A DNA stretch of 50,660 nucleotides from UBA10449 sp005883585 (lineage in GTDB: Bacteria; Chloroflexota; Dormibacteria; Dormibacterales; Dormibacteraceae). The position numbers and the translations under genes were made by a program. Positions 31,700-40,353 of the stretch are shown in pieces. The notes beneath the pieces are model-generated. The model was not told the origin of the DNA, searched no databases, and saw nothing but the letters and a program-made list of their open reading frames with translations. The DNA lies in contig VBFD01000004.1 in NCBI GenBank assembly GCA_005883585.1, positions 1-50,660 on the forward strand. The letters are read 5' to 3'. Numbering within the stretch: position 1 is the stretch's first letter; each line of letters opens with the position of its first letter.

Positions 31700-32658
31700 T
31701 ACGTCTGTTCCTCGTTCAGCAATTGCAGGAATCGGTCCTCCAGCGTCTGATGGCGAGGCGCGACCTCGTAGACCCTGCCGCCCAGGCCGACGATCGTCGA
31801 CACCAGCTCGGGGACGCGCTCGATGTCGAGCTTGGTAAACGTGAGCTGGTCGCCCTCGTCGTCGAGCGGACCGAAAGCAGACAGCTCGGCCCTCGCCGCT
31901 CCGTCAAGACCGCTCACCCGCACACGAACCGCTGTGCCGCTGAGCAGCTCATCCATCGTCCCAGATGCGATCACCCGTCCGTGGTCCACGACGGCGACGC
32001 GGTCGCAGACCTGCTCGACCTCGCTCAAAAGATGCGAGTTGAGGAACACCGCCGTGCCTCGTGCGGAGAGGCCGCGAATGATCTCGCGCACGTCGTGGCG
32101 GCCGACCGGGTCCAGCGCCGACGTTGGTTCGTCGAGGAACACGAGCTCGGGCTTGCCGACCAGCGCCGCCGCCAGCCCGAGGCGCTGCTGCATGCCTTTC
32201 GAGAACGTGCTCACACGATCGTCGGCCCGCTCCGATAGGCCGACGGTCTCCAGCGCCGCCGCGATCTCATCCTTCCATGTCGAGCGCGGAAGGGGTGCCA
32301 GCTCGCAGTGCAGCGCGAGGACCTCGCGCGCGTCGAGCCACCCCTGGTAGCGAAAGAGCTCTGGCAGGTAGCCGATGCGCCGGCGGGTTTTGAGGTCGCC
32401 GATCTTCTCGCCCAGCAGCCATGCCTCGCCGGAGGTCGGCCTGAGCAGGCCGAGCAGAAGCTTGACCGAGGTCGTCTTCCCGGCGCCGTTGGGTCCGAGG
32501 AATCCGAAGATCTCGCCGCGCGGCACCGTCATCGAGAGACCGGCAAGCGCGACCGTGCTGCCGAATCGCTTCGACAGGTCGACCGTGTGTATGGCCGGAG
32601 AGTCGGCGGCCGCCTGGGGTGCGGCCGCCTCGGAAACAGACGCCGGTTCAGCCACCAA
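31699..32658 (-). CDS. ABC transporter ATP-binding protein
   Basis: 319 residues. Walker A GPNGAGKTTSVKLLLGLL, signature STFSKGMQQRLGLA, Walker B ELVFLDEPTSALDP and the switch histidine in FLNSHLLSEVEQV are all intact. The C-terminal ~90 residues (VRVSGLDGAARAELSAFGPL onward) are the usual extension of ABC-2 exporter ATPases. An N-terminal alanine-rich tail of ~22 residues precedes the domain. Pairs with the permease at 30836. Confidence 0.93.
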   Translation of the reverse strand: MVAEPASVSEAAAPQAAADSPAIHTVDLSKRFGSTVALAGLSMTVPRGEIFGFLGPNGAGKTTSVKLLLGLLRPTSGEAWLLGEKIGDLKTRRRIGYLPELFRYQGWLDAREVLALHCELAPLPRSTWKDEIAAALETVGLSERADDRVSTFSKGMQQRLGLAAALVGKPELVFLDEPTSALDPVGRHDVREIIRGLSARGTAVFLNSHLLSEVEQVCDRVAVVDHGRVIASGTMDELLSGTAVRVRVSGLDGAARAELSAFGPLDDEGDQLTFTKLDIERVPELVSTIVGLGGRVYEVAPRHQTLEDRFLQLLNEEQT

Positions 32659-32673
32659 CGCAGGCTAGCGGAG

Positions 32674-33771
32674 TCAGCTCTTCAGGTTGTCGGCGACCTT
32701 GATGACCTCGGACTGCTTGAGCGGGCCGGCCACCACGAAGACGTTGCCCTTGATCCAGATCACGCCGGAGCCGAGTCCGGTGTTGTCGCCGACGGCAACG
32801 CCGTGGACGCCCTGGACTGTCACCGAGGTCGACGTCGCGTACTGGATCGGGATCGGGATGATGAGCGTGGTGCTTGGGTCACCGATGGCTTTGATCGCGG
32901 CGGTGAGGTCTTTCGACAGGCCTGGGATGGACAGGATGTAGTTCTCGAGCTGCTTGGCGGTCACCTGCGTCGATGTCACCACAGGCGCGGACGACTCGGC
33001 GATGACTAGCTGCGGCAGGTTGATGTCCTGCGAGCTCGAATTCGCATTCGCCTTGAGGTTTCCGTACAGCTCGACGATCGCGGGTCCGGCCGTCACGGTC
33101 AGCTTCGCCCCATCGACCCCCTTCGGGAGCGCGGGCAGCGGTTTTCCGGTCTTAGCCGCGGCCGCTGCCGCCTTGCTCGCGTCGAAGGTGAAGACGGCGA
33201 CGGCCTTCGGCATCGCTGCGTAGGTGATGGTCGAAGACACGCTTGCGGGCACGTATTTCGCGACTGGGGTGTTGAAGCCCGCGATCGCCTTGGCGTCAGC
33301 CGCGGACAGCACCACTTGAGGCTGAGGCTGGGTCGACCAGGTGATGGTCCCGTAGTCGCCGAGCGCGGACAGGGCCTGTATGTCGGTGATCTGCACTGGA
33401 ACCGCTTCGACCGTCTTCGGCTGGAAGAGCGGCAGTACGTTCGCGAACGCGGTGGCAACGACCACGACCAGCAGCGCCGCGGCGGCGAGGCCCGCGAACA
33501 TCGTCCGCGATGCGGGCCGCAGGATCGGGAGGGTGAAGCCTAATCGCGGCTTGGCCGCCGGCGCGGCCTGGACTCGCTCGAACGCGGAGGCGGCGTCGAC
33601 CTTCAGGTCGGGCGCGGCCAGCAGAGTCGCGACGGCGCGCGCGTCGTCAGCCATCCCGGCGTACCGGGCCTGGCAGTCGGTGCACTCGGCGTAGTGCCGG
33701 CGATCCGAGCTGGTGAGCGCGTCCGGATCGTCGAACATCCGGCGCAACGTTCCTTCAGATAGATGTGCCAC
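32674..33771 (-). CDS. Membrane-anchored anti-sigma factor
   Basis: 365 residues from GTG 33771, with GGAGG 6 bases upstream. It overlaps the sigma gene by 17 bases. The N-terminus has a zinc-finger anti-sigma motif (HYAECTDCQARY: H-x3-C-x2-C), then a cytoplasmic stretch, one membrane helix (MFAGLAAAALLVVVVATAFANVL) and a ~250-residue extracellular domain rich in Ala, Ser and Val, ending VIWIKGNVFVVAGPLKQSEV. It should hold the ECF sigma factor at the membrane until an envelope signal releases it. Confidence 0.85.
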   Translation of the reverse strand: MAHLSEGTLRRMFDDPDALTSSDRRHYAECTDCQARYAGMADDARAVATLLAAPDLKVDAASAFERVQAAPAAKPRLGFTLPILRPASRTMFAGLAAAALLVVVVATAFANVLPLFQPKTVEAVPVQITDIQALSALGDYGTITWSTQPQPQVVLSAADAKAIAGFNTPVAKYVPASVSSTITYAAMPKAVAVFTFDASKAAAAAAKTGKPLPALPKGVDGAKLTVTAGPAIVELYGNLKANANSSSQDINLPQLVIAESSAPVVTSTQVTAKQLENYILSIPGLSKDLTAAIKAIGDPSTTLIIPIPIQYATSTSVTVQGVHGVAVGDNTGLGSGVIWIKGNVFVVAGPLKQSEVIKVADNLKS

Positions 33772-34294
33772 GGGTGACCTCCTTGCGCAGCGCGGCTTCT
33801 GCACGCCTCAATAAAGTTCCGATCTGTCCGGTTCGCACTCCGAGCGCTTCCGCGACCTCGGCATAGCTGAGGCCGCTGGCGCGAAGGACGAGCACGGCCG
33901 CGGGTTTGGGCGACAACCGGGCGAGCGCGGCCCGTATGGCGCGCCGGTCCTCGTTGACCTCGAGCATCTGCTGAGGGTCCACCGTTCGCGACGCTTCCTC
34001 CGGGGCCTGGGCCTGCTCGCGCCGCTCGCGTCGCCTGCGGCCCCGAATCCGGTTCAGCGCCGTATGGGCGGCGGCCCGATGCAGCCACGCCGGCGCGAAC
34101 TGCGCGCTGGCCGAGTGCAGCCGGTGGAAGTTGATGAAAACCTCCTGGGCGACGTCTTCGGCCTCGTGCGGGTCAGCCAGCACGCGGTTGGCTATACCGG
34201 CGACACGCGTGTATTCACTTTTGAACAGCGCTTCGAACGCCTCTTCGCGAGATTTCACGAGGTGCTTCGAGGCCTCAGCGAGATGTACACCCAC
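33755..34294 (-). CDS. ECF (group 4) RNA polymerase sigma factor
   Basis: 179 residues. Region 2 contains HEAEDVAQEVFINFHRLHSA and region 4 has SPKPAAVLVLRASGLSYAEV followed by AEALGVRTGQIGTLLRRAEA, the -35-binding HTH. Between them is a very basic linker RIRGRRRRERREQ. The cognate anti-sigma follows immediately. It is one of two ECF/anti-sigma modules in the window. Confidence 0.9.
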   Translation of the reverse strand: MGVHLAEASKHLVKSREEAFEALFKSEYTRVAGIANRVLADPHEAEDVAQEVFINFHRLHSASAQFAPAWLHRAAAHTALNRIRGRRRRERREQAQAPEEASRTVDPQQMLEVNEDRRAIRAALARLSPKPAAVLVLRASGLSYAEVAEALGVRTGQIGTLLRRAEAALRKEVTRGTSI

Positions 34295-34331
34295 TACAAA
34301 CCAAGCCCCACCACAGTCGGGTTTGTGACAC

Positions 34332-34817
34332 CTACGCCGGCTTTGTCCGGAAGACCTTGATCAGCTCACCTGCCACAGCCCGAAGAAACGGGTGCCCCCA
34401 GATCCCGACAGAGAGCAGCGAGGCGAAGATGACGACCGCGTCGACGCTCGCCCGGCCGGCCTCTTCCCAGTAGACGTCCCGCAGGTTGAGCCACAGCGCG
34501 AACTCGTCCAGCGTGAGGGCGGCCCCTACGCCAAAAGCGATGGCGGTGATGCTGGCCAACCAGCTCGAGCCCACCGCTTTTTCGATCAGCCACACATAGC
34601 CGACCACCAGCAGAATGAGGATTCCCCACACCAGGTGATGGATGTGGAAACCGCCGCTGCTGACGTTGTGAAATGGGCCGACGCCTGCCCGGATCGCATG
34701 CGTGATGAGGCGCACGATCCCGAACGTGACCAGGAATGCGACCGAGGCGAGGAACAGCCGCTCACGGGCTTCGTCTTTGAAATGGAAGCGATAAAGCTCG
34801 GTGAGGACCTTCAACAC
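34332..34817 (-). CDS. Conserved integral membrane protein
   Basis: 161 residues with four membrane helices. Distinctive conserved-looking loops are GGFHIHHLVWGILILL and ALTLDEFALWLNLRDVYWEE; the histidine cluster and the acidic/aromatic loop recall an uncharacterised actinobacterial membrane family. Hydrolase-like or metal-binding roles are possible but unproven. It starts three bases after the EVE gene stop, so it is co-transcribed with the EVE and DinB genes. Confidence 0.75.
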   Translation of the reverse strand: MLKVLTELYRFHFKDEARERLFLASVAFLVTFGIVRLITHAIRAGVGPFHNVSSGGFHIHHLVWGILILLVVGYVWLIEKAVGSSWLASITAIAFGVGAALTLDEFALWLNLRDVYWEEAGRASVDAVVIFASLLSVGIWGHPFLRAVAGELIKVFRTKPA

Positions 34818-34820
34818 GGG

Positions 34821-35393
34821 CTAGCCCGCTAGCGATCTCTTCTGTCGCGCGCTCCGGGCGATCTCATCCTCGATGATCGCGAAATCGTTTCGCGGCAGGG
34901 CGTGGATGTGGCCCTGGAACGCAAGCGTCCAGTGTTCGGGTGGCCACTTGCGCACGTAGTCGAGGCGATACGCGAGCTCCTTCGCAGGAATCCAGATCGC
35001 GTCGTCGAGGACGATGTCCGGCCGGATGTGCACCCGCCATGGATAGTCTTCGTCGCGCCGCGCCGAGCGCCACGTCGGGGTGTGGTCCTCGTACATCGGT
35101 GAGGCGACCGTGACGGTGGCCGCGAAGGACATGCGGCCGGTGACGTAGTAGAGGAGCCGGTCGCCGACGCGCATCGTCTCCACGCGACGGCGGTGGCGGC
35201 TCTTCAAGCCCTGGATGGTGAAGCCGAGTTCGCGCGTCTTGCGGAAGTTGTCGGGCGAGCTGACCACCATCCAGTACTGGAGCGCGCGACCTTCCGAGCG
35301 ACCTGACTTTCGCTTTCGGCGCGAGCGGCCGCTTTTTTGCGGCCGGTCTGTGGCCGCGGCCGGCTCCGGAGCTGTGGTTTCTTCGTCGGTCAT
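34821..35393 (-). CDS. EVE domain protein
   Basis: 190 residues from ATG 35393, overlapping the DinB-like stop by four bases (ATGA). After a low-complexity charged N-terminus (PQKSGRSRRKRKSGRSEGR) comes an EVE/PUA-like fold: ALQYWMVVSSPDNFRKTREL, then HRRRVETMRVGDRLLYYVTG, FAATVTVASPMYEDHTPTW and the C-terminal PPEHWTLAFQGHIHALPRND. EVE domains bind modified bases in nucleic acids and often occur near defence genes, but no defence island is seen here. Confidence 0.85.
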   Translation of the reverse strand: MTDEETTAPEPAAATDRPQKSGRSRRKRKSGRSEGRALQYWMVVSSPDNFRKTRELGFTIQGLKSRHRRRVETMRVGDRLLYYVTGRMSFAATVTVASPMYEDHTPTWRSARRDEDYPWRVHIRPDIVLDDAIWIPAKELAYRLDYVRKWPPEHWTLAFQGHIHALPRNDFAIIEDEIARSARQKRSLAG

Positions 35394-35929
35394 GGGGTCA
35401 CATCCTGTGGCTCCAGCGGGCCGAGGTCCTCGTGCTCTGGCAGCAGCACGGTCAGGTTGCGGATCTGGGCGATGTGGGCCATCTCGTGCCGGGTGACCAT
35501 GCGGCAGACCTCGAGCAGCGTGAACGACCCGCCTCGCGGATCGCTCAGCGTCCGCTCCCATTCGTTCTTGCCCCAGCCGTGAAGCAGGTCGACGGTTCGC
35601 CGGCGTACGCGCGCGAAGTCTTCCAGCGCCTCCTGCAGCGGGCGGTCGAGCTCATGGTCGTAGGTGGGGTCGATCGTGCCCCGCACGTCGGCTGTGGCGA
35701 TCCCGTCGAGGTGCGCATGCCGCAGCAGGCCGTCGACCTTCGATCCCGAGTCGAGGAGGTGACCGATCAGTCTGCCCAGCGTCGGGAAGGCGGGTCCGTG
35801 GCGGTAGCGCAGCCGAGCCTCGTCCAGGCCGTAGACGAGATCGGCGATCCGTTCGGGCACCGAGCTCATCAGCAGCACGGCGTCGGCCGGCGAGAGCTCC
35901 TCCTGCAGTTCCACATTCGAACTGTACAT
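35390..35929 (-). CDS. DinB-family four-helix protein
   Basis: 179 residues from ATG 35929 (TTG 35935 is an alternative). Four-helix bundle with the metal-binding histidine positions of DinB-like proteins: LIGHLLDSGSKVDGLLRHAH and EVCRMVTRHEMAHIAQIRNL near the end. Members are thiol-dependent transferases or of unknown role. It diverges from the zinc-ribbon gene with only 10 bases between starts, so at least one transcript must be leaderless or start inside the other gene. Confidence 0.82.
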   Translation of the reverse strand: MYSSNVELQEELSPADAVLLMSSVPERIADLVYGLDEARLRYRHGPAFPTLGRLIGHLLDSGSKVDGLLRHAHLDGIATADVRGTIDPTYDHELDRPLQEALEDFARVRRRTVDLLHGWGKNEWERTLSDPRGGSFTLLEVCRMVTRHEMAHIAQIRNLTVLLPEHEDLGPLEPQDVTP

Positions 35930-35939
35930 ACTCAATTGG

Positions 35940-36137
35940 ATGCAGCAGGTTCAGGCCGCGTGCGACACCTGCGGCGCGGAGCTGGTTCCGAACGCCGCCT
36001 ACTGCGAGCGCTGCGGCGCGAGAACACGGCGGGCCCGGCGGCTGGTCCGGCTGGCGATCCGGGTCGAGCTCCTGTTCTTCCTGATGGTGGTCGGGCTCGT
36101 GATCGCCTTCACCTGGATATATTCCGTCCAGCGTTGA
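35940..36137 (+). CDS. Small zinc-ribbon membrane protein
   Basis: 65 residues. Two CxxC pairs (ACDTCGAEL and YCERCGARTR) form a zinc ribbon. After a basic segment comes one membrane helix (LLFFLMVVGLVIAFTWIY), giving an N-in tail-anchored layout. TACATA lies 9 bases before ATG 35940 with no Shine-Dalgarno, pointing to leaderless translation. Its stop overlaps the next TTG start (TTGA). Confidence 0.75.
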   Translation: MQQVQAACDTCGAELVPNAAYCERCGARTRRARRLVRLAIRVELLFFLMVVGLVIAFTWIYSVQR

Positions 36138-36520
36138 GAGCGGTCGCGCTCTCAGTAGGTCTTCGCGGCGGCTCGATCCTGGTCGTGGCGGCGATCGTAT
36201 TCGGGATCGTCGGGCTGTCGAGCTCGTTCAGGTGGGTTCCTGAGGCGCCACTCCTCGCCGGCTTCCTGTTGGTTCAGGTCGCGACCCTGTATCTAACCGG
36301 CCGACGGGCCGGAAAGCGCGCGACGAGTCTGATGGCGGGTGCGCTCGCAGGCGCAATTGCCGGCGCGCTCGGCGGGTGCGCGGGAGGGCTGACGTACCTT
36401 GCGTTCGGCAAACCGGCGATCAACATCCCGGTCGGATTATTGGCCGGCGCTCTCGAGGGTGGAATCGTTGGTGGAGCCGGAGCGTGGCTCGCCTCCCGGC
36501 GAGCTCGCTGGCGCCTGTAG
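36134..36520 (+). CDS. Small membrane protein with glycine-zipper helices
   Basis: 128 residues from TTG 36134, overlapping the previous stop by four bases. Helices: GGSILVVAAIVFGIVGLSS, LLAGFLLVQVATLYLTG, then two long glycine/alanine-rich stretches (LAGAIAGALGGCAGGLTYLA and LLAGALEGGIVGGAGAWLAS) that resemble glycine-zipper helices. Function unknown. Its last 84 bases overlap the WYL regulator gene on the other strand, an unusually long convergent overlap. Confidence 0.65.
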   Translation: MRAVALSVGLRGGSILVVAAIVFGIVGLSSSFRWVPEAPLLAGFLLVQVATLYLTGRRAGKRATSLMAGALAGAIAGALGGCAGGLTYLAFGKPAINIPVGLLAGALEGGIVGGAGAWLASRRARWRL

Positions 36521-37474
36521 CGGGGGATCGGGTATGGCGCTCGAAAAACGCTCAGCCAATTTGCTCAGTCGCGAGAGCAGCTCGGGCGGTTCGGTCACGG
36601 TGAACTCGGCGTCAAGCATGCCCAGGTAGAGGGCGAGCATCTCGATCGTGTTCGCTGTCGCGTGGACGGCGCATGTTTCGTCGTCGATCGGCTCGACGAC
36701 GATTCCGCGCGGCACGCGCTCGGTGATGACCGCCGCCGGAGCGCGCACCACCACTCGCGCCCGATGCGTCATAGGCGCCGAGCGCACGTTTCGCATCACA
36801 TACTCCCCAATGTCTTCAGCGGGTGGCTCTCGAGGTGTGAAACGAGGGCCGTTCGGGCTGCGGACCTGAAGGCGGTCGACGCGGAACGTGCGCCAGGCCC
36901 GCCGGTCCCTGTCCCAGGCCACCAGGTACCAGCGACGGCCCAGATGGACCAACCTGTAGGGCTCGACTGACCGAGTGCTTTCGGTGCCGTCGTGTTTGCG
37001 ATAGTCCATGCGCAGCACCTCGGCATCGCGACACGCCGCCGCGATCGTGGACAGAAGTTGCGGCTCGACGGTGGGCCCTGAGAAGACAACCGGCACCGTG
37101 TAAGCCGACAGCGTGTTGACCCTGCGGCGAAGACGTGAAGGGAGGACCTGCTCCAGCTTCACCAGCGCGCGCACCGAAGTCTCCTCGATCCCCGCCAGGC
37201 CTCCGGTCGATGATCGCAGCGCCACCGCAACCGCAACCGCCTCGTCGTCGTCGAGCAGAAGCGGCGGCAATGCCGATCCGGCGCCCAGCCGGTAGCCGCC
37301 CGCCACCCCGGACGCCGCACCTACCGGATAGCCCAGCGTGCGCAGGCGAACCATGTCGTTGCGGATGGTCCGTGTGCTGACCTCCAGCCGCTCCGCCAGG
37401 TCGGCGCCGGACCAATCGCGGCGGGACTCGAGAAGGGTCAGAACGCGCAGCAGCCGCTCTGAGGTGCTCAGCAT
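36437..37474 (-). CDS. HTH-WYL domain transcriptional regulator
   Basis: 345 residues. N-terminal DeoR/HTH_11-like domain (LLRVLTLLESRRDWSGADLA, STRTIRNDMVRLRTLGYPV), then a WYL domain (ESTRSVEPYRLVHLGRRWYL, VAWDRDRRAWRTFRVDRL) that senses nucleic acid or other ligands, and a C-terminal WCX region. The tail is Pro/Ser-rich. It diverges from the DHA2 exporter; the 96-base gap holds a palindrome that is a candidate operator. Confidence 0.9.
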   Translation of the reverse strand: MLSTSERLLRVLTLLESRRDWSGADLAERLEVSTRTIRNDMVRLRTLGYPVGAASGVAGGYRLGAGSALPPLLLDDDEAVAVAVALRSSTGGLAGIEETSVRALVKLEQVLPSRLRRRVNTLSAYTVPVVFSGPTVEPQLLSTIAAACRDAEVLRMDYRKHDGTESTRSVEPYRLVHLGRRWYLVAWDRDRRAWRTFRVDRLQVRSPNGPRFTPREPPAEDIGEYVMRNVRSAPMTHRARVVVRAPAAVITERVPRGIVVEPIDDETCAVHATANTIEMLALYLGMLDAEFTVTEPPELLSRLSKLAERFSSAIPDPPLQAPASSPGGEPRSGSTNDSTLESAGQ

Positions 37475-37501
37475 CCTGGTGTCGACATTGAATCCTATTT
37501 A

Positions 37502-37532
37502 GGAACCAAACGTTCCGCAATAGCCAATAGCC
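37502..37532. promoter_or_regulatory. Candidate operator in the WYL regulator/DHA2 exporter gap
   Basis: GGAAC-CAAAC-GTTCC (37502-37516) is a perfect 5-5-5 palindrome. It is followed at 37519-37532 by a tandem heptamer, AATAGCC AATAGCC. Both lie midway between the divergent starts. Confidence 0.55.
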
Positions 37533-37570
37533 TGAACCATGCAAAGCAAACCCGATAAAGGAGAAAAGGA

Positions 37571-38857
37571 ATGACCCAAGGCACGTCTCGTTCCCAGGTG
37601 ATTCTGGCCACGCTCGGCGTGGCCATGGCGCTGCTGCTCGCGGCGCTCGATCAGACCGTGGTGGGCGTCGCGATGCCCCGCATCGTGTCCGACCTGCATG
37701 GCATCGAGCTATATGCGTGGGTCACCACCGCGTACCTGATCACCTCGACCGCGCTGGTGCCGGTGGCCGGCAAGCTCGGTGACATGTTCGGGCGCAAGCC
37801 TTTCATGCTCGCCGGCATGGTTGGGTTCATCGCCGCTTCGGCGCTTTGCGGCGTGTCTCAAAACATGATCGAGCTCGTCCTCTTCCGAGGCGTGCAGGGC
37901 ATCTTCGGCGGCGTCCTGTTTGCCTCGACGTTCGCGGTCATGACCGACATCTTTCCGCCGGAGCAGCGAGCGCGCATGAGCGGGGTGTTCGGCGCGATCT
38001 TCGGTCTCTCGTCGGTCGTCGGACCGTCGCTTGGTGGATTCCTGACCGACGGGCCCGGCTGGCGCTCGGTCTTCTACGTCAACATTCCACTCGGGGTCGT
38101 GGCCACGATCTTGGTCGCGACGCAGCTCCCCCGCGTGCGTTCCCAAGCCAGGCTTCGGGACATCGACTTTGCCGGCACGGCTCTGCTTCTCGCCGGTCTC
38201 ACGCCGCTTCTCATCTCGCTTTCGATGCTGCGTGACCACTCCTGGCTTTCCGTTCAGGTGCTGGGGTTGCTCGGGTTGGCTGTTGTCATCCTGGTTGCCT
38301 TCTTCATCACAGAGCGCCGCGTCGAGCACCCGATCGTGCCTTTTGGACTGTTCCGGCTCAACGTCTTCGCGGTTCCCGCGCTGATCGCATTCTTCAGCGC
38401 GATCGGAATGTTCGGTGCGATCGTCTTCGTTCCGCTCGTCTATCAAGGCGTGCTCGGCGTGAGCGCGTCCAACGCCGGCCAGCTTTTGCATTCGAGCCCG
38501 TGGGAAGTCGCCCGCGACATCGTCATCATCGGTGCCGGGCTGGGCGTGACCTTCCCGCTCACTCTCGTCGTGGTCCAGGCCGGCCTGCCGCACCAGCTGG
38601 TTGGCGTCGCCACGAGCCAGATCACGTTCTGGCGAAGCCTCGGCGGCACGATCGGTACGGCCGTGCTGGGGGCGGTCCTCACCAACCACCTCTCGAATCA
38701 ACACACCCGTCTCGCGCTTGCCGGCACATTGCACGACCTCTTCCTGCTGGCCGCGCTGGTCGCTGTGGTGTCACTGGTCGTCAGCGTCTTTCTGCGCGAG
38801 GTGCCGCTGACGAAGGAGTCGCAAGCCACGCCCGATGCAATCGAAGTTGCGGCCTGA
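37571..38857 (+). CDS. MFS drug exporter, DHA2 (EmrB/QacA) type, shortened
   Basis: 428 residues against the usual ~480-500. Motifs of proton-driven DHA2 exporters are present: LDQTVVGVAMPRIVSDL, GKLGDMFGRKPFMLAG, and IFPPEQRARMSGVFGAIFGL with VVGPSLGGFLTD (antiporter motif C). The sequence jumps from GVSASNAGQLL to HSSPWEVARDIVIIGAGLGV near 38490. Relatives have two more membrane helices (about 50 residues) between these points. The reading frame is kept. GGAG lies 7 bases before ATG 37571. Expression is probably controlled by the divergent WYL regulator. Confidence 0.85.
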   Translation: MTQGTSRSQVILATLGVAMALLLAALDQTVVGVAMPRIVSDLHGIELYAWVTTAYLITSTALVPVAGKLGDMFGRKPFMLAGMVGFIAASALCGVSQNMIELVLFRGVQGIFGGVLFASTFAVMTDIFPPEQRARMSGVFGAIFGLSSVVGPSLGGFLTDGPGWRSVFYVNIPLGVVATILVATQLPRVRSQARLRDIDFAGTALLLAGLTPLLISLSMLRDHSWLSVQVLGLLGLAVVILVAFFITERRVEHPIVPFGLFRLNVFAVPALIAFFSAIGMFGAIVFVPLVYQGVLGVSASNAGQLLHSSPWEVARDIVIIGAGLGVTFPLTLVVVQAGLPHQLVGVATSQITFWRSLGGTIGTAVLGAVLTNHLSNQHTRLALAGTLHDLFLLAALVAVVSLVVSVFLREVPLTKESQATPDAIEVAA

Positions 38858-38868
38858 TTACGTCGACG

Positions 38869-38888
38869 CGTTCCGGTTATCCGGAACG
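38869..38888. terminator. Bidirectional hairpin terminator between convergent genes
   Basis: CGTTCCGG-TTAT-CCGGAACG is a perfect 8-bp stem with a 4-base loop, located in the 33-base gap between the DHA2 stop and the MoxR-like stop. There is no T-run, as is common for terminators in high-GC genomes. Confidence 0.75.
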
Positions 38889-38890
38889 GC

Positions 38891-40288
38891 TCAGCGGCGG
38901 TAGATCGCGCGCCCTTCGACTTCGTCCTTGTTGAGGCGCTTGTTCAGGTGCAGGCCTTCGAGCAGGAACTCGATGACCGACGCGCGCACCTCCGGGCGAT
39001 CCGGCAGTGTGAGCTTCTTGAGCGCGGTCGCCACCTCGGGCAGCTCGCCGATCGCGCGCGTGTAGGTGCGGGCGGGAATGCCTTCGCCTACCTCCAGCAT
39101 CGCCCCGTCCTCGAACCGGGCGACGATGCCATCGAACTGCGCCGCCGAGAAATGCCGGCTGAACACGGCGCTGATCGCGCCACGCTCCAGCCGCGACAGA
39201 ACCTGCTCTTCCTTGCCCTCATCGAGCGCCTCGATCTCCAAGCGGCCTGCGGTCGACGACGTGAGGAAGGCGAGGTCGGTGATGCGCGGCACCGCCAGCG
39301 ACTCGCCCAAACGCGCCGCGCGACGGACGGCGTTGCTCGCGAGGTTCTCGAAGTTGGCGATCGACATGCGCACCGACACGCCCGACGACTGCGAGATGTG
39401 CGGGCTGCGGCGCGCGAGGTGTGTCAGCTCCGCGACGATCTCTTTCATGAAGCTCGGAAAGATCAGCTCGAAGTCCTCCGGAATCGCATGCCGCTCGGCC
39501 TCCATGATCTGCATCTCTTCGCCGATGCTGAGCGGGTAGTGGGTGCGGACCTGTGAGCCGAACCTGTCTTTCAGCGGCGTGATGATGCGACCGCGTGACG
39601 TGTAGTCCTCGGGGTTGGCGCTTGCGATCACGAACAGGTCGAGGGGTAGACGCACGCGATACCCGCGGATCTGTACGTCCTTCTCTTCCATGATGTTGAG
39701 CAGGCCGACCTGGATGCGCTCAGCAAGGTCAGGCAGCTCGTTGATGCCGAAGATGCCGCGATTGGTTCGCGGCAGCAACCCGTAATGAATGGTCAGCTCG
39801 TCCGCGAGGTAGCGGCCTTCGGCGACCTTGATCGGGTCGACCTCGCCGATGAGGTCCGCGATCGAGATGTCCGGAGTCGCGAGCTTCTCACCGTACCGCT
39901 GGTCACGATCGATCCATGTGATCTCAACCTTGTCGCCTTCTTTGGCGACGAGGTCGAGGCACCGCCGGCAGATCGGAGCATAAGGATGGTCATTGACCTC
40001 GCAGCCCGCGATGACAGGGACCTGCGGGTCGAGGAAGTTGATGAGCGAGCGCATGATGCGGCTCTTCGCCTGGCCTCGCTCGCCGAGCATGATGATGTCG
40101 TGGCCCGAGATGACCGCGTTGGCGAGCTGAGGCAGCACCGTTTCGTCGTAGCCGACGATTCCGGGGAGCAGAGTCTCGCCGCTGCGCAGTCGCGCCAGCA
40201 GGTTGCGGCGCATCTCTTGCTTGACGGTTTCGCGCGAGTGGCCGGAAGATCTGAGCTCAGCGATGGTTCGAGCGGCGGCGGAGGTCAT
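38891..40288 (-). CDS. MoxR/magnesium-chelatase-like AAA+ ATPase
   Basis: 465 residues from ATG 40288. The P-loop is GERGQAKS (residues 69-76), a variant of GxxGxGKS with alanine before the lysine. Further AAA+ parts: NRGIFGINELPDLAERIQVG (Walker B-like), FVIASANPEDYTSRGRIITP with DRFGSQ (sensor and arginine region), as in BchI/ChlI-like ATPases. A cysteine cluster CEVNDHPYAPICRRC could bind zinc. These ATPases normally act with a VWA-domain partner; none is encoded nearby. Confidence 0.85.
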   Translation of the reverse strand: MTSAAARTIAELRSSGHSRETVKQEMRRNLLARLRSGETLLPGIVGYDETVLPQLANAVISGHDIIMLGERGQAKSRIMRSLINFLDPQVPVIAGCEVNDHPYAPICRRCLDLVAKEGDKVEITWIDRDQRYGEKLATPDISIADLIGEVDPIKVAEGRYLADELTIHYGLLPRTNRGIFGINELPDLAERIQVGLLNIMEEKDVQIRGYRVRLPLDLFVIASANPEDYTSRGRIITPLKDRFGSQVRTHYPLSIGEEMQIMEAERHAIPEDFELIFPSFMKEIVAELTHLARRSPHISQSSGVSVRMSIANFENLASNAVRRAARLGESLAVPRITDLAFLTSSTAGRLEIEALDEGKEEQVLSRLERGAISAVFSRHFSAAQFDGIVARFEDGAMLEVGEGIPARTYTRAIGELPEVATALKKLTLPDRPEVRASVIEFLLEGLHLNKRLNKDEVEGRAIYRR

Positions 40289-40337
40289 CCTCAGCACTAT
40301 AGAGAAGCGGAACACCAGAAACCTGTGGCCACGCGGT

Positions 40338-40353
40338 TAGACTTTCCGGCGCC
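40338..40353 (+). promoter_or_regulatory. -10 element TAGACT before the glycerophosphodiesterase gene
   Basis: TAGACT at 40338-40343 is 10 bases before TTG 40354. No Shine-Dalgarno is visible. The same hexamer precedes greA, supporting a recurrent leaderless promoter type. Confidence 0.4.

Noticed and set aside
34821..35929. Defence island suggested by the EVE-domain protein
   Set aside because: Neighbours are a DinB-like protein, a membrane protein and a sigma factor; no restriction, helicase or other defence genes are nearby.
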